Notes under the pieces: model-generated
Told to the model about the DNA's origin: nothing
The model's input: only the letters and a program-made list of their open reading frames with translations
Database searches by the model: none
NCBI GenBank assembly: GCA_938045805.1
Contig: CALIBL010000001.1
Span: 1-64,000, forward strand
From: an uncultured Rubripirellula sp.
GTDB lineage: Bacteria > Planctomycetota > Planctomycetia > Pirellulales > Pirellulaceae
DNA: 64,000 nt
Direction: 5' to 3'
Translations under genes and position numbers: made by a program
Shown here: in pieces, positions 48,001 through 57,668 of the stretch
Numbering within the stretch: position 1 is the stretch's first letter
Layout of the letters: every line of letters begins with the position of its first letter

Positions 48001-50187
48001 ACTGTGGTTAGGATCTCCCTCAGACATCAAGACACCACCTTGGTGTGGAGTGAGCCCTAATGGTTTTCGTAGCATCAGGGACGCATCGGGTGCCGCCGCG
48101 TTGATTCTTCTTGCGGCCAAATCATCAGTGAGTGCCCTGAGATCGAAAACTGCATCGTATCCTCGCAGTGATAACTTAAACCCAGCCTTGCCCTTCTGAG
48201 CACCATGGCAAGTTCCCTGATTGCAACCGAGACGACTTAGGACCGGGTTGACATCACGAAGGTAGTCAACCGAACCCAGTGCCGGATTTTCGCCACGGAC
48301 GTGATTTGTCGTTACGGGAACAATGATCTCTTTATTTGCGTATCGAACCACTAGCTCGCCCGTTCCGTCTTCGGTGGGTCGGATCAAACCACCTGATTGC
48401 ATCACCAAGCATTGCGGGAGCTCAAATGTTGAATCTCGGGTGACGTCGGTCAGGCTACCATCACTATGCCGTGCGGTGATAATCATTTGGGCGTAGTGGT
48501 AGGGCGAGTTCAATTCGATACTCGTCGGTTCAACGCTAATTTCAACGACCGTTTCCGAAACGGGCAACGTCTCTGTATTGGAGATCGAGGTGTTGTTGGA
48601 CGCCTTTTTCGAGATCCATTTTTTCGCATCAAAGGTCATGGTTTGCACCGTGGAAGATCTCAATTGATCTCTTAAACTAAATTCTGAAATCAAAGTCCCG
48701 TCTTGACCGATGCGTCGTACGATGCCGTCGTCAGCGGCGGCGATGACTTCGTTCTCTGGAGTGAAGTCGATCGAGTAGACTGACCCGCTGGGAATAGCAA
48801 ACTTAACTAACTCGGTAACTTGCCCACCCCGATAGTCTTCAAGTTTCTTCTTCTCTTCTGCGCTGCGATCGGCATCACGTTTTGCTTGGATCTTTTTGAT
48901 TTCTTCCTCGATCTCACCCGAAAAGTCATATTTCCAAACTCTGATTTCACTCTGTCCATTGAGTGTCGATGCGGCTGCCAAGAGTGAACCATCTCGATTG
49001 ATGGCTACACTGAAAATACGTCCAGGCATCTCCGGCATTTTTCGGATCAGGTTGGCGTCATCACCGATTTTTCGAGCGGTAATACGAAAGATTCGGTAGA
49101 CCTTTGCGATTCCATCTGCACCACCAACAAAGATTTCATTTCGTTCTGGATGGGTGACGACACTGCTCAAGCCACCCGAAAGTGCTCCCGGCGTGATTGA
49201 TGTGATGTTGTCAATGAATCGCTCCGTCGCGACTTCGGTCAACTTGCATGACATATCGCGGGCAACGCTGATGACGTGAGCGCTGTCGGGAGTGAAGGTG
49301 GTATCTCGAACCCAATCCTCGTGTGCCCCCTGGAAAAGAACCTGTTGCCCCGTGTTTGCGTCAATCGCCCGCACCACATTATCGGTAGCGCCAAATGCAA
49401 TCTTGGTTCCATCGGGTGACCAGCTTCCACCGGTGAGGGTGTCGTAAGTGATCATTTGTGAGAGTTTTAGATCGCCTGTTGCAGTTTCCCAAATTTGAAG
49501 TTCCCCACGCTCACCGGGTGTTCCCCCCAAGGCAGCGATTAACTTGCCGTCAGGAGAAAATTGCACGGTATTGATTCTCGGGCTTAGTCCCACGAGGCGA
49601 GACTGTAGTTGCTCGCTTTCTGTTTCGAAAAGCAATACCTCGTTGTAGCCAGCGATCGCTAACAGCTTGCCGTCTGGTGAGGTATCTACCGAGGGGACGG
49701 ATGGCGCCGAAGCGTAAGGTGGTGGTGTCTCCGCAGAGTAGGTCTGCTCATTGGCAGGCGAATCATTTACCGCACCCTCACCGATCCAATCTCGGATCAG
49801 TTTGATTTCCACTTCACTAAGTGGAGGAAAGGGTTCATTTGGCATTTCAGCGTGTCCGTCGACAGGTGTTATCAGCTCGACGAGATAGCTTTCGTCGGGT
49901 TTGCCTGGGACAATGGCCGACTGCTCAGACTCCCCACCTGAAAGTAGGCTTTGGAATTCTGTCATAACGTAGGAGCCAAGTTGCTTGGCTCCTTGGTGGC
50001 ATCCATAGCAATGCCGACTGAAGATGGGGCTAATATCTTGATGAAAGCTGATAGGTTTTTGCTCGCCGCCTACATCGTCGGTTGAGGACTCAGCGCTCCA
50101 TGCAACGGTTGAATGGATCGGATCCGAGAACGGAGCGACAAGGGTTAGCAGGACACATCCGAAAATGATTCGAGAAGCGTGGTGCAT
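45007..50187 (-). CDS. Giant planctomycete cytochrome with WD40, Ig-like, DUF1549 and DUF1553 domains
   Basis: The 1726-residue secreted protein begins with a signal peptide ([20 protein letters not shown]...). Domain order: PSCyt1-type haem site CYGCH at about 60-64; WD40 propeller (about 160-530, with [39 protein letters not shown]); a BIG2-like Ig domain; a second cytochrome-like block ([17 protein letters not shown]); a second BIG2-like domain; DUF1549 ([30 protein letters not shown]); and DUF1553 ([26 protein letters not shown]-like repeats). After DUF1553 comes a charged coiled coil and a jelly-roll-like region, then the motif [17 protein letters not shown] that normally closes DUF1553. 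The ATG at 50187 starts the signal; the frame continues 46 codons further without one. Confidence 0.88.
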   Translation of the reverse strand: MHHASRIIFGCVLLTLVAPFSDPIHSTVAWSAESSTDDVGGEQKPISFHQDISPIFSRHCYGCHQGAKQLGSYVMTEFQSLLSGGESEQSAIVPGKPDESYLVELITPVDGHAEMPNEPFPPLSEVEIKLIRDWIGEGAVNDSPANEQTYSAETPPPYASAPSVPSVDTSPDGKLLAIAGYNEVLLFETESEQLQSRLVGLSPRINTVQFSPDGKLIAALGGTPGERGELQIWETATGDLKLSQMITYDTLTGGSWSPDGTKIAFGATDNVVRAIDANTGQQVLFQGAHEDWVRDTTFTPDSAHVISVARDMSCKLTEVATERFIDNITSITPGALSGGLSSVVTHPERNEIFVGGADGIAKVYRIFRITARKIGDDANLIRKMPEMPGRIFSVAINRDGSLLAAASTLNGQSEIRVWKYDFSGEIEEEIKKIQAKRDADRSAEEKKKLEDYRGGQVTELVKFAIPSGSVYSIDFTPENEVIAAADDGIVRRIGQDGTLISEFSLRDQLRSSTVQTMTFDAKKWISKKASNNTSISNTETLPVSETVVEISVEPTSIELNSPYHYAQMIITARHSDGSLTDVTRDSTFELPQCLVMQSGGLIRPTEDGTGELVVRYANKEIIVPVTTNHVRGENPALGSVDYLRDVNPVLSRLGCNQGTCHGAQKGKAGFKLSLRGYDAVFDLRALTDDLAARRINAAAPDASLMLRKPLGLTPHQGGVLMSEGDPNHSILRRWIADGSQVNHETSRVERIEVHPLNPVIQLVSSKQQVRVIAFYNDGEQRDVTRESFIESGNTEVATTDSTGLLTSVRRGEAPILARYEGAYAATTLTVMGDREEFTAKPFDSWTKIDELVAQKWQRVKVAPSDLCDDATFLRRVYLDLTGLPPSSDQVRQFLSDTSPTQEKRAKVIDQLIGSEAYIDYWTNKWADLLQVNRKFLGVDGSVKFRDWIRTAIKENRPYNQFAHQILTASGSNNDNPPASYFKVLRNPEDTMENTTHLFLGIRFNCNKCHDHPFERWTQDQYYEMASYFAQFSLEKDAASGDRKIGGTAVESAKPLFEKVVDKNTGEITHPTTKQNVVPNFPFQLVSTSEEATTTAPENPPTSRREQLATWITAADNPYFARSYVNRLWGYLFGVGLIEPIDDIRAGNPPTNPELLDHLERSFIDSNFNVAEIHRMICNSKTYQLSVESNQWNEDDQINYSHALPRRLPAEVIYDTIHALTGATSSIPGVPAGTRAASLSDSGVKLPDGFLQNLGRPVRESSCECERSSELQLGPVMALISGPTIGTAIADPKNELEKIVNTYSDDRDMAEEIFLRALGRKPSEGELDAFVGFQDVIRENHVALSEQLVAAEAEWTGRREELEKQRLARLAELEKEIQARIEAIKPEREKLEQERLNKIMAAEKVVQDAMTQLDSKIDELAAAQSQAIEWHTLLPSSLEASNQATLTAQADRSVLASGKKEKGIYTFSTTTSLQNITGIRLEALSDESLPAKGPGLAGNGNFVVTEFEIFTAPASKPDALTKQKIVSGVADFLQDGFAIEQAFNGQTNSQQGWAISNAMGHDHWATFRLEKPIQNQEGSLITFKIHQFHNATEHRLGRFRISLTTAKGDIPLGQPETFASILRTPKEIRSEENHKKILDYLTITNPQVRKANQELATARQPVPKDAELVKLEQRKQTLSEPTKDDPQLVQLRDDVKQSETQLSKIRLTAAEDLTWALINSPAFLFNH

Positions 50188-50589
50188 CTGCAAATTCTCA
50201 GCGTCTTGAGGGTGGTTTCTTGATGGGGGCGGGAGCGATTGATGTGTAAACTTGCACCGTTTAAGTCTCCGCGTATTCTCGATCGACATCCAATGGAGAT
50301 AGCCATGCGAGAGTGGAGCGATCACAACGGTGGAGCTTGACGGACTTGTTTATCATCGTATTGCAAATGCATCAGCAGAGAGTCCATTTGTTGGATCTGT
50401 CTTGATCATCGACTGAAATCGGTTGAGGGAGCAATCTGCACCCCTGAAACAGAATAATGTCAGCATTTAGGGGGGTCAATCGAATTGGTGATTCACCGCA
50501 GCATCATTTGACAATTGTCCGCTGGGACTGTGGTGGAAGCAGCGAAATCGTTAGCATGAGTACCATCATCCTTAGATAATGGAGAGAAA
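50188..50589. other. Divergent intergenic region with long operon leader
   Basis: Holds the minus-strand promoter given separately and its long leader; no gene supported. GGAGAG at 50581-50586 is the ribosome site of the prepilin peptidase gene. Confidence 0.5.
50451..50479 (-). promoter_or_regulatory. Sigma-70-type promoter of the WD40/DUF1553 operon
   Basis: On the minus strand TTGACC (50479-50474) and TATTCT (50456-50451) are separated by 17 nt, a near-consensus pair. Transcription would begin near 50444 and leave a leader of about 257 nt to the ATG at 50187. Confidence 0.55.
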
Positions 50590-51873
50590 GTGCTTGATTT
50601 TTGGACAGAGACACCGCTTCCCGTTCAGCAAATACTGATTGTCCTAATCGGTCTGCTAGGAGGGGCTCTCGCCAATTACGGGATCTACCGTTTCGCCTAC
50701 TTTCAGCCTCGCATGATTAGCCCATGGGGACCACTTCCTGAGGGCGTGAGACGCAAGTGGTTTGATCGAGTACCGCTGCTCGGTTGGTGGGGTCTTCGTC
50801 GCGAATCTGACATGCACGGCCGAGGCTTTTGGATTCGACCGATGTTCATCGAGTTGTTGATGCCGGTGGGATTGTTGTGGCTTTATCAGTTTGAGATTTT
50901 AGATCGTGGGCTTTGGCCACCAGAAGTTAGGCACGCCGATCCGATCTCTGGATACGACAATTTTGCAATTGCCATTTTCTTCACTCACTTGCTGTTGATC
51001 ATCCTGATGACGGCGGCAACGTTCATTGACTTCGATGAGCGCACGATACCGGATGTCATAACGATACCTGGTACGTGTTTGGGACTTTTTCTCGCAACAT
51101 TGTCCCAGCAGATCTACATGCCAACGACTCTCTTCCTGAATGGTATCCCCCATGGGCAGCCAACTACTTTTGACTCACCTTGGTTTGACACGCTGCCCCC
51201 AGAGTTGGCTTCGGTGTCGACATTACTAAAGGCAATTGCAATTTGGAGCGTTTGGTGTTTTGCGTTGGCGGACTGGCGTTGGAGTTCCGCTATGTGTCGG
51301 CGTCGCGGCATCACGCGTGCGGTCAAGCATTTTGTGAACGGTTTATTCCATTACGGCTATTGGAAGATCTTGTTTGCGATCTGGTTATTTGGCGCATCGG
51401 GAGTTATTTCAGTATGGGTTCTGCAGGGTGACGCTTGGCATGGCTTGTTGACCGGTTTATACGGCCTCGCCGTCGGTGGTGGAGTGGTGTGGGCTATACG
51501 AATCATCGCCTCGTGGGCCTTGAACGTGGAGGCAATGGGGTTTGGTGATGTAACACTGATGGCAATGATCGGAACCATGGTGGGTTGGCAAGCGGCCTTG
51601 ATCGCATTTTTCTTGTCACCCTTTGCGGCAATCCTAATAGTTCTCGTGCGATTTCTGATCACGAGGGATGCATACACTCCGTTCGGGCCGTACTTATGTG
51701 CCGGTACCTTATTGACAATCATCGGCTGGGATCATTGGTATCGTTTGTGGCTTGCTGAAAATCTGTTGGTGCTCGGTTCACTGTTACTTTGGTTTTCGCT
51801 TGCAATGTTCGGTTTGATGGCGGGCATGTTGATGGTTTGGAGACAACTGAAAATTAGAATGATGGAGTCTTAG
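50590..51873 (+). CDS. Prepilin peptidase (A24 family), divergent
   Basis: Membrane aspartyl protease that cuts class III signal peptides of type IV pilin or type II secretion pseudopilins. The 427 residues have about eight hydrophobic helices. Catalytic aspartates are recognisable: the ATFIDFDERTIPDVIT block (D147/D149) and the GxGD motif in MGFGDVTLMAMIG (D320). They are about 173 residues apart against roughly 65 in classic PilD, because of a roughly 100-residue insert. The N-terminal region resembles the methylase-associated domain but lacks the four zinc-binding cysteines. The start is GTG at 50590, with GGAG 5 nt before it. No pilin genes are adjacent. Confidence 0.85.
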   Translation: MLDFWTETPLPVQQILIVLIGLLGGALANYGIYRFAYFQPRMISPWGPLPEGVRRKWFDRVPLLGWWGLRRESDMHGRGFWIRPMFIELLMPVGLLWLYQFEILDRGLWPPEVRHADPISGYDNFAIAIFFTHLLLIILMTAATFIDFDERTIPDVITIPGTCLGLFLATLSQQIYMPTTLFLNGIPHGQPTTFDSPWFDTLPPELASVSTLLKAIAIWSVWCFALADWRWSSAMCRRRGITRAVKHFVNGLFHYGYWKILFAIWLFGASGVISVWVLQGDAWHGLLTGLYGLAVGGGVVWAIRIIASWALNVEAMGFGDVTLMAMIGTMVGWQAALIAFFLSPFAAILIVLVRFLITRDAYTPFGPYLCAGTLLTIIGWDHWYRLWLAENLLVLGSLLLWFSLAMFGLMAGMLMVWRQLKIRMMES

Positions 51874-52073
51874 TCTCTCCTTGTTTGGCCGATTTCATTG
51901 TTTGATTCGTTTTGCCAATCAGGCAACTCTCACTGCATTTTCTGCTACGATTTACACGCCGTGCCGAAGTTATTTCGGCTTCTAAGAACGTCGCGTTTGT
52001 TGTCCAAGGGCAATGTCTTGCTTTTCTGAACGCGTCGATCCCGCAAGGTCCAAATTTGAAATTCCGGTAAGCC

Positions 52074-53882
52074 ATGCATCGGTTGTTTTTACGTGTTGCG
52101 TCCGCATTTGTCGTCTCGCAATTTTTTATTTCGGTCATAGCCGAAGAATTTGAGATCATTGAGTTTGAGACAAAGCAACTAAGCGATCGATATTTCTCTG
52201 AGGGTGCTAACGGGGGCGATATTGATGGCGATGGGATCACCGACGTTGTTTATGGACCTTATTGGTATCGAGGCCCCAGTTATTCGGAAAGGTTCGAGAT
52301 TTATCCACCGGTCGAGCAAGATCGCAATCGCTACGCCGATAACTTTTTCTCTTGGGTGTATGATTTTGACGGCAACGGTAAGAGCGACGTTTTCGTTGTT
52401 GGCTTCCCCGGAACACCTGCTTATCTCTACCAAAATCCAGACAGTGATTTGAATTCAGCCTCAGAGGATGTGGATTCAACTGCGAATGCGTCCCCCATGG
52501 GACACTGGCAGAAGTATCAAGTCCTTGATTGGGTTTCGAATGAATCACCTCAAGTTTTAGATTTGGTTGGAGATGAAAACCCAGAGCTAGTTTGTACGCG
52601 GGATGGATTCTTTGGCTTTGCCACGTTTGACTCGAAGGATCCTTTTGAAACTTGGGTATTTCATCCCATTTCAGAACGTATTGCACCACCAAGATTTGGG
52701 CACGGTCTGGGAGTGGGAGATGTTAACGGTGATGATCGAATGGATATTATTTTCTCGGGTGGTTGGTTTGAGCAGCCAGAAGTGGCTCCGGCATTGACAA
52801 GGTGGAAGTTGCATCCTGTAGCGTTCTCAACAAGCTACGGAGGCGCGGACATGCACGCCTACGATGTGGATGGAGATGGGGACAGTGATGTGCTCACAAG
52901 CCACGCAGCTCACGACTTTGGGCTCGGTTGGTATGAAAATCAAGGTGAGGTGGATGGTGAGATTCGGTTTGAACATCACTTGATCATGGGGGATCAGCCG
53001 AATCAGAACCGTTACGGCTTGGTGGTGAGTGAGCTGCATTCAGTTGCTTTAACGGATGTAGACGGCGATGGATTGAAAGATCTTGTAACAGGCAAGACCT
53101 ACTGGTCGCATCATCGTCAAAGCCCTATGTGGGATGCACCGCCGAGCGTCTACTGGTTTTGCCTGACTCGAAATGATGACGGCGAAATCGACTGGGTTCC
53201 ACATTTAGCTGGTGACCAACCGGGTATTGGGCGACAGCTTTCTGTCTGTGACCTTAATCAAGACGCACTCCCAGATTTTGTTATCGGCGGCATGAAGGGG
53301 GCACATGTTTTGATTCAGAAAAAACGGGTGGTTGATCGGAAGACGTGGGAAGCATCACAGCCAGCTCGGTATGTTTCGGAAGGGCTAAGGCGCGATCGCG
53401 GAGAGTTACCCATATTCGACGAAACAGGGCGCATCCCGCTCGCCATCGAAGCTGAGGCAATGGAGGTTTTGAATCCATCCGATGGGTCCTGGTCTAAGCA
53501 GGACATGGCGGGTTTCTCGTCTGCGCGATGGAGCGGAGACGCTCAGCTGTTTTGGAGGGCCGGTAAGGTTGACGCGGAATTAAGTCTTGGTTTTGAGGTG
53601 CCAAGTGATGGCGACTACAAAATTGCAGCTGTTTTTTCAATTGCTCGTGATTACCCGATGGTGACGGTAACGGTGGATCAAGGATTGCTCAGTGAATCGC
53701 TCGATCTCTACCATTATCCAGATGTGAAGACGACTGGGCTGGTGCCACTCGGTGAAGTGCAGCTAAAGCGGGGAAAACATCATTTGACGGTTTCGGTCAC
53801 GGGTGAAAATGCATCTGCTATACCAGCTAAGTTCGTAGGCTTCGATTGCTTGGTGTTGATGCCAGTGGTGGACAAGAAATAG
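52074..53882 (+). CDS. Secreted FG-GAP/VCBS-repeat protein
   Basis: A 602-residue secreted protein: signal peptide (1-23), then an integrin-like beta-propeller of FG-GAP/VCBS repeats with calcium-binding loops DIDGDGITD, DFDGNGKSD, DVNGDDRMD, DVDGDGDSD and DVDGDGLKD. The last 180 residues (from about RIPLAIEAEAMEVLNPSDG) form a separate beta-rich domain like carbohydrate-binding modules. By family it binds ligands or surfaces; no enzyme is visible. It stands alone between the prepilin peptidase and a converging hypothetical gene. Confidence 0.88.
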   Translation: MHRLFLRVASAFVVSQFFISVIAEEFEIIEFETKQLSDRYFSEGANGGDIDGDGITDVVYGPYWYRGPSYSERFEIYPPVEQDRNRYADNFFSWVYDFDGNGKSDVFVVGFPGTPAYLYQNPDSDLNSASEDVDSTANASPMGHWQKYQVLDWVSNESPQVLDLVGDENPELVCTRDGFFGFATFDSKDPFETWVFHPISERIAPPRFGHGLGVGDVNGDDRMDIIFSGGWFEQPEVAPALTRWKLHPVAFSTSYGGADMHAYDVDGDGDSDVLTSHAAHDFGLGWYENQGEVDGEIRFEHHLIMGDQPNQNRYGLVVSELHSVALTDVDGDGLKDLVTGKTYWSHHRQSPMWDAPPSVYWFCLTRNDDGEIDWVPHLAGDQPGIGRQLSVCDLNQDALPDFVIGGMKGAHVLIQKKRVVDRKTWEASQPARYVSEGLRRDRGELPIFDETGRIPLAIEAEAMEVLNPSDGSWSKQDMAGFSSARWSGDAQLFWRAGKVDAELSLGFEVPSDGDYKIAAVFSIARDYPMVTVTVDQGLLSESLDLYHYPDVKTTGLVPLGEVQLKRGKHHLTVSVTGENASAIPAKFVGFDCLVLMPVVDKK

Positions 53883-54000
53883 TGATTCTCGAAAAGTTGC
53901 TCGCGGGGACGATTTTTATCTGAGTCATCTCTTTGGTTGCTCAGTTGTCTGTTGCCATATGGGGAAAAGGCTCAACCAATTTATAAGGGTGAGCTACTGA

Positions 54001-54669
54001 TCAATGTGCGGGTTGGCGGATCGGTTGGTTGAAAGATGAATATCCAGCAATTATCGCCGGGCTGAACGGATCAACATACTGAGGTGACAATCGCGATTGA
54101 ACGCGTCTCGCCGTGTAGACGGTGTGGGTATCTCTGGTGTGAATCACTTTGGTGACCGGTTCGTAGATGACTTCTTGGTACGCTTCAAGCTCATGCTGTT
54201 TGATTCTGATGAATCTCCTTTCGGTTTGATATTGGATTTGATTCACTTGCATTGGAGGTTTTCTGACCTGACCTACGCGAGTCCATGTTACGCCACCAGA
54301 AGTAGATCCTTGTGTCGTCGAGTTTGTCTGCAATTTGGTGTTTCCATCGATCGCGAGTGCAGGTCTGTTGATGGTGTACCGTTCTTCTCTGTATTGCGTT
54401 TGCAAGATGGTTGCAGGAACCGGTACCGTTTTGGCAACAAGCCTTTCTCTAACCACGGTTCGATAACGAGTCACAGTTCGAGGCACATACTCTGTTTCGA
54501 GCCGCACTTGGTAGCTCTGGGTTGTCCGAGGTGTTAGATATGTGGCGATGACATTGTGATTTGAAGCGTGAGAAGCTACACCGTCCCTTGTCGGTGATTC
54601 CGGAAGTGCTTTCGCAGGAACCATGGCAAGAAAAAAAATCGATAGTGTTGAGGTGACTCTTTGAAACAT
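54001..54669 (-). CDS. Secreted Arg/Thr/Tyr-rich protein of planctomycete type
   Basis: A 222-residue secreted protein (signal peptide about 1-21, MFQRVTSTLSIFFLAMVPAKA). The mature part is highly basic and rich in Thr, Tyr, Arg and Val, with repeat-like phrases RTVTRYRTVVRERL, VPVPATILQTQYREERY, NQIQYQTERRF and YEPVTKVIHTR. Such YxxxxTRxRxV repeats recur in planctomycete extracellular proteins of unknown function. No enzyme motif and no cysteine is seen. It is probably a structural or cell-surface component. It is upstream of no gene and converges with the FG-GAP gene. Confidence 0.7.
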   Translation of the reverse strand: MFQRVTSTLSIFFLAMVPAKALPESPTRDGVASHASNHNVIATYLTPRTTQSYQVRLETEYVPRTVTRYRTVVRERLVAKTVPVPATILQTQYREERYTINRPALAIDGNTKLQTNSTTQGSTSGGVTWTRVGQVRKPPMQVNQIQYQTERRFIRIKQHELEAYQEVIYEPVTKVIHTRDTHTVYTARRVQSRLSPQYVDPFSPAIIAGYSSFNQPIRQPAH

Positions 54670-54958
54670 TCAAGCAGTCATGAGGAAAGTGTTCGCCGTG
54701 TAGGATTCCAACCCAAAACGCCGTTTGTCACGGGAGTTGAAGGCCGATCTGATACACCATCGACCCTCCTTAAGACTAAGTGGCTCCGAACCCTTTTGAT
54801 AATCAATTTTCTTAAATTCCCACGGAAAGCTCACTTTGAGGGCCGTCGGATTTGCGCAGCTTGCCTCATGTAACCCAATTGCTTGCAGTCGATTGGTCGT
54901 AGGTTTTTGTTGGGCTTAGAGACGACCTACGAGGATTCCGCTTGAGCTCGTGCCTTGT

Positions 54959-55681
54959 TCAGGCCACGTTGAGATGGATCGACTCGGTATTTAATTTTCC
55001 GTCTGTCATGCGATAGCATTGATCGGCTTTTTTCGCGATTGCATCATCGTGGGTGATCATCAATATCGTCAGGTTGTCATCTCGGTTGAAGGTGTCGAGC
55101 AGTCTCAAGATGTCTCCACCCGTGTCGGTATCAAGATTTCCAGTTGGTTCATCTGCAAGCAGTAATGAAGGGTTCGTCATTAGAGCTCTGGCAATCGCAG
55201 CACGTTGCATCTCGCCACCACTCATTTCACTCGGCTTGTGGGTCGCGCGATGCAAGAGACCCACACGATCGAGCATCGCTTCGGCACGTTTTTTTGCTTC
55301 TTTTCGATTGCTAAAATAATGAATCAGGCTCTGGCTGATCATGAGTGGAGCAAGAACATTTTCCATCGCCGAAAGTTCTGGAAGGAGATGGTAAAATTGA
55401 AAGATCACTCCAAGGTTTTGATTGCGATAAGCATCGCGTCGGCTTCGACTCGCATTATCGATGCGTTCACCACAGAAATGAATTTGTCCATGGTCCGGAC
55501 GGTCAAGAGCTGCAAGTAAATGCATGAGTGTGCTTTTTCCACTCCCGCTTCTCCCCACAAGCGTTGTCACCAAACCACGGCGAACACAAAGATCGATGCC
55601 GCGAAGAACGGGAACTTCAATCCGATCCTTGTGGTAACTCTTTTTCAGTTGTTGCGCCTCAAGGACGATTTCAGAATTCAT
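54959..55681 (-). CDS. ABC transporter ATP-binding protein (LolD-like)
   Basis: The 240-residue ATPase has Walker A in GRSGSGKST, signature MSGGEMQRAAIARAL, Walker B LLLADEPTGNLD and the switch His in MITHDDAIAKK. Length and style fit the LolD/MacB/FtsE group, which powers the release of lipoproteins or extrusion of small molecules. It follows the permease gene by 133 nt on the same strand, so the two make one transporter, with only one permease type present. A lipoprotein-sorting role is likely because lipoproteins are encoded nearby, but it is inference. Confidence 0.93.
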   Translation of the reverse strand: MNSEIVLEAQQLKKSYHKDRIEVPVLRGIDLCVRRGLVTTLVGRSGSGKSTLMHLLAALDRPDHGQIHFCGERIDNASRSRRDAYRNQNLGVIFQFYHLLPELSAMENVLAPLMISQSLIHYFSNRKEAKKRAEAMLDRVGLLHRATHKPSEMSGGEMQRAAIARALMTNPSLLLADEPTGNLDTDTGGDILRLLDTFNRDDNLTILMITHDDAIAKKADQCYRMTDGKLNTESIHLNVA

Positions 55682-55814
55682 GCTTGTTCAATTGTGGAGT
55701 GTGATGGTGGTCACCGTTGAGGCGGTGAGAGAGCCTTCGAGTGCTGTAGCGTGGAGGTTCTATTTATCCGTTGACGGTATAGGGACTGAAGGCCTTGGTG
55801 GATTGATGAATCAG

Positions 55815-57374
55815 TTATTCAAATCTGAGCGCGTTGACTGGGTGCATGCGAGCCGCGCGAACTGCTGGTAGTACACTCGCAATCACTGCGATTGCCATCG
55901 CGCCAAGCATGACCCAAGTGAGTGTAAATGGATCGATGATGGTGGGGATTTCATTGAAGTAATAGACGGTGGGGTCGAATACCTCCTGCCCCGTTAGCTT
56001 TTCAATGACTGCCGCTATTGAATTGATATTCTGCACAAATAGCAGACCACCAACGAGGCCTGCGCCACTGCCGACAAATCCAAGCAGTAGCCCGTAGCTC
56101 AAAAAGATGCTCATCACGCCTCGACCAGATGCCCCCAATGCTTTGAGTGTTCCGATGTCCCGCGTTTTCTCGACGACAATCATGAAAAATGTTGCCAAAA
56201 TACCGAAGCCGGCGACGGCAATAATGAGGAAGAGCAGGATATTGAGGATCGTCGTTTCCAAGCGGACTGCCGCCAGAAGCGGTCCCTGCATGTCCCTCCA
56301 TGTTTGAATGTTATAGGCATAAACTTCTGCTGGGAAACGTGCTCGAAGAGCATCGCGTACCGCATTCAGATCTGCGCCTTCGACTAGTTTTAGCTGGATG
56401 GTGGTAACACTTCTGACACCTGTTGCGGGATCGATCATGCCGCGAAAATCTTGAAGCTGGTCAAGTCGACAAAAAGCGAAGGTGCTGTCGTATTCACTCA
56501 TCCCTGATTCATACAAGTCAACGACCGTAAACTTCTGATTTACAACTTTTGCGTTGTCCGAAGCGTTAGGGAACATCAGTCGCACATCGTCTCCAGGACG
56601 GCAGTAATAATGGTCTTGCACTTCATTGTTTGAGTCTCGAAAACGTGTGCTGCAAGTGGAGATTCCAAGCACGATCCCGGGAAACTGTTCCTGACTCGCG
56701 TCGAATTCGCTCGCAACTTCAGCCTCGCCATCTTCGGAAAAAAGTTCAGTGGGTGCGGCAATTTGGAACGCAGGTTGACTCCCTTGCGAACCCGTGTTGC
56801 TCGAGGTGGCAGCGTTTGAATTCTCAACAGCTTGTCGCTTGGTTCGCTCCTCATCCAATGCTCTTTCGTAAGCAACTCTTGCCCTTCGGTAGCCCCATCC
56901 TGCCGCCGGGAAACCTTCGCGATCTGGCGCATAACCATCGTCTCTCAGGTTGAAACTAACTTGATGTTGATTCCCCGGATGCAAAAGGTAACGTCCAAAT
57001 TGACTCACTTGGTCGTAGGAGGCAGGGTCTAGGCCAACAAAATTAACGTGGCGAGTGATCAGTTGGCCATTGAAGTCAATTCCAAGCATCGCCGGAACAT
57101 GCACACTCGCGGAATGTCCTGCGACATCGTCACCAACGACCTCCATGATCTGCTCAATATGAAGTTCAGGATCGGCCATGCCTTGAGCGAGGTGGCATTC
57201 AATCAAGATATCTGATGCAAGTCCGTGAAGGCGTTCGTGCATCTCCGCTGAAAACCCAGCCATCACGCTGTTGACAACAATCAGAGTAGCGACACCGAGG
57301 GTAACACTAATGATCGATGCTAAGGCGATGTATCGTGTTCGTAGGTAACGGAAACAGAGCAGCCAGCGATACAT
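55815..57374 (-). CDS. ABC transporter permease of LolC/LolE-FtsX type
   Basis: A 519-residue permease: one N-terminal helix (YIALASIISVTLGVATLIVVNSVMAGF cut around 16-42), a large extracytoplasmic domain (about 45-385) and three C-terminal helices (about 395-505, ILLFLIIAVAGFGILATFF). GTLKALGASGRGVMSIFLSYG is the conserved FtsX/MacB_PCD coupling loop. In LolCDE, two such permeases work with LolD to extract lipoproteins from the inner membrane; here one permease is seen with the LolD-like gene. The extracytoplasmic part carries a low-complexity insert (AATSSNTGSQGSQP). It follows lysS with a gap full of hairpins. Confidence 0.9.
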   Translation of the reverse strand: MYRWLLCFRYLRTRYIALASIISVTLGVATLIVVNSVMAGFSAEMHERLHGLASDILIECHLAQGMADPELHIEQIMEVVGDDVAGHSASVHVPAMLGIDFNGQLITRHVNFVGLDPASYDQVSQFGRYLLHPGNQHQVSFNLRDDGYAPDREGFPAAGWGYRRARVAYERALDEERTKRQAVENSNAATSSNTGSQGSQPAFQIAAPTELFSEDGEAEVASEFDASQEQFPGIVLGISTCSTRFRDSNNEVQDHYYCRPGDDVRLMFPNASDNAKVVNQKFTVVDLYESGMSEYDSTFAFCRLDQLQDFRGMIDPATGVRSVTTIQLKLVEGADLNAVRDALRARFPAEVYAYNIQTWRDMQGPLLAAVRLETTILNILLFLIIAVAGFGILATFFMIVVEKTRDIGTLKALGASGRGVMSIFLSYGLLLGFVGSGAGLVGGLLFVQNINSIAAVIEKLTGQEVFDPTVYYFNEIPTIIDPFTLTWVMLGAMAIAVIASVLPAVRAARMHPVNALRFE

Positions 57375-57668
57375 AAGTGCGATCCTTCGCAGAAACCAAG
57401 ACTCGAGGTGAGCCTCGGTGAAACAGATTCCAAGCCGGAAGTCTAGGAAACTGCTCGAATCAGCGTAAACCGCACTTTGGTGGAGTTTTAAAGTTGCTGG
57501 GGCAATTCTGTGATTCCCCAGCCGATGCTGGCTGTTAAGAACCCAAAATAGTTTGCTAGCAAACTATGCGTTTTACTTACCAGCAAGGAAACTCACTGGT
57601 AAATGAAACACCTCACTATCAAGCGGGGAGCCTTGAAGTTCGTGCCGGAGTAAAGCTCGAGATTCGGA
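57375..57668. other. lysS-permease intergenic region rich in hairpins
   Basis: Besides the palindrome annotated separately, TTACCAG/CTGGTAA (57577-57583 and 57596-57602) forms a 7-bp hairpin, and CCAGC/GCTGG with a 4-nt loop lies nearer the permease start. No gene. Confidence 0.45.
57544..57567 (-). terminator. Perfect 20-nt palindrome after lysS, likely terminator
   Basis: ATAGTTTGCTAGCAAACTAT (57548-57567) equals its own reverse complement. On the minus strand it forms an 8-bp stem with a CTAG loop and is followed by TTTT, about 100 nt after the lysS stop. A dimeric repressor site before the permease gene is an alternative reading. Confidence 0.5.

Noticed and set aside
54661-54873. 70-codon frame on the plus strand
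   Set aside because: No ribosome site, no known motif, and lies in the upstream region of a minus-strand gene.
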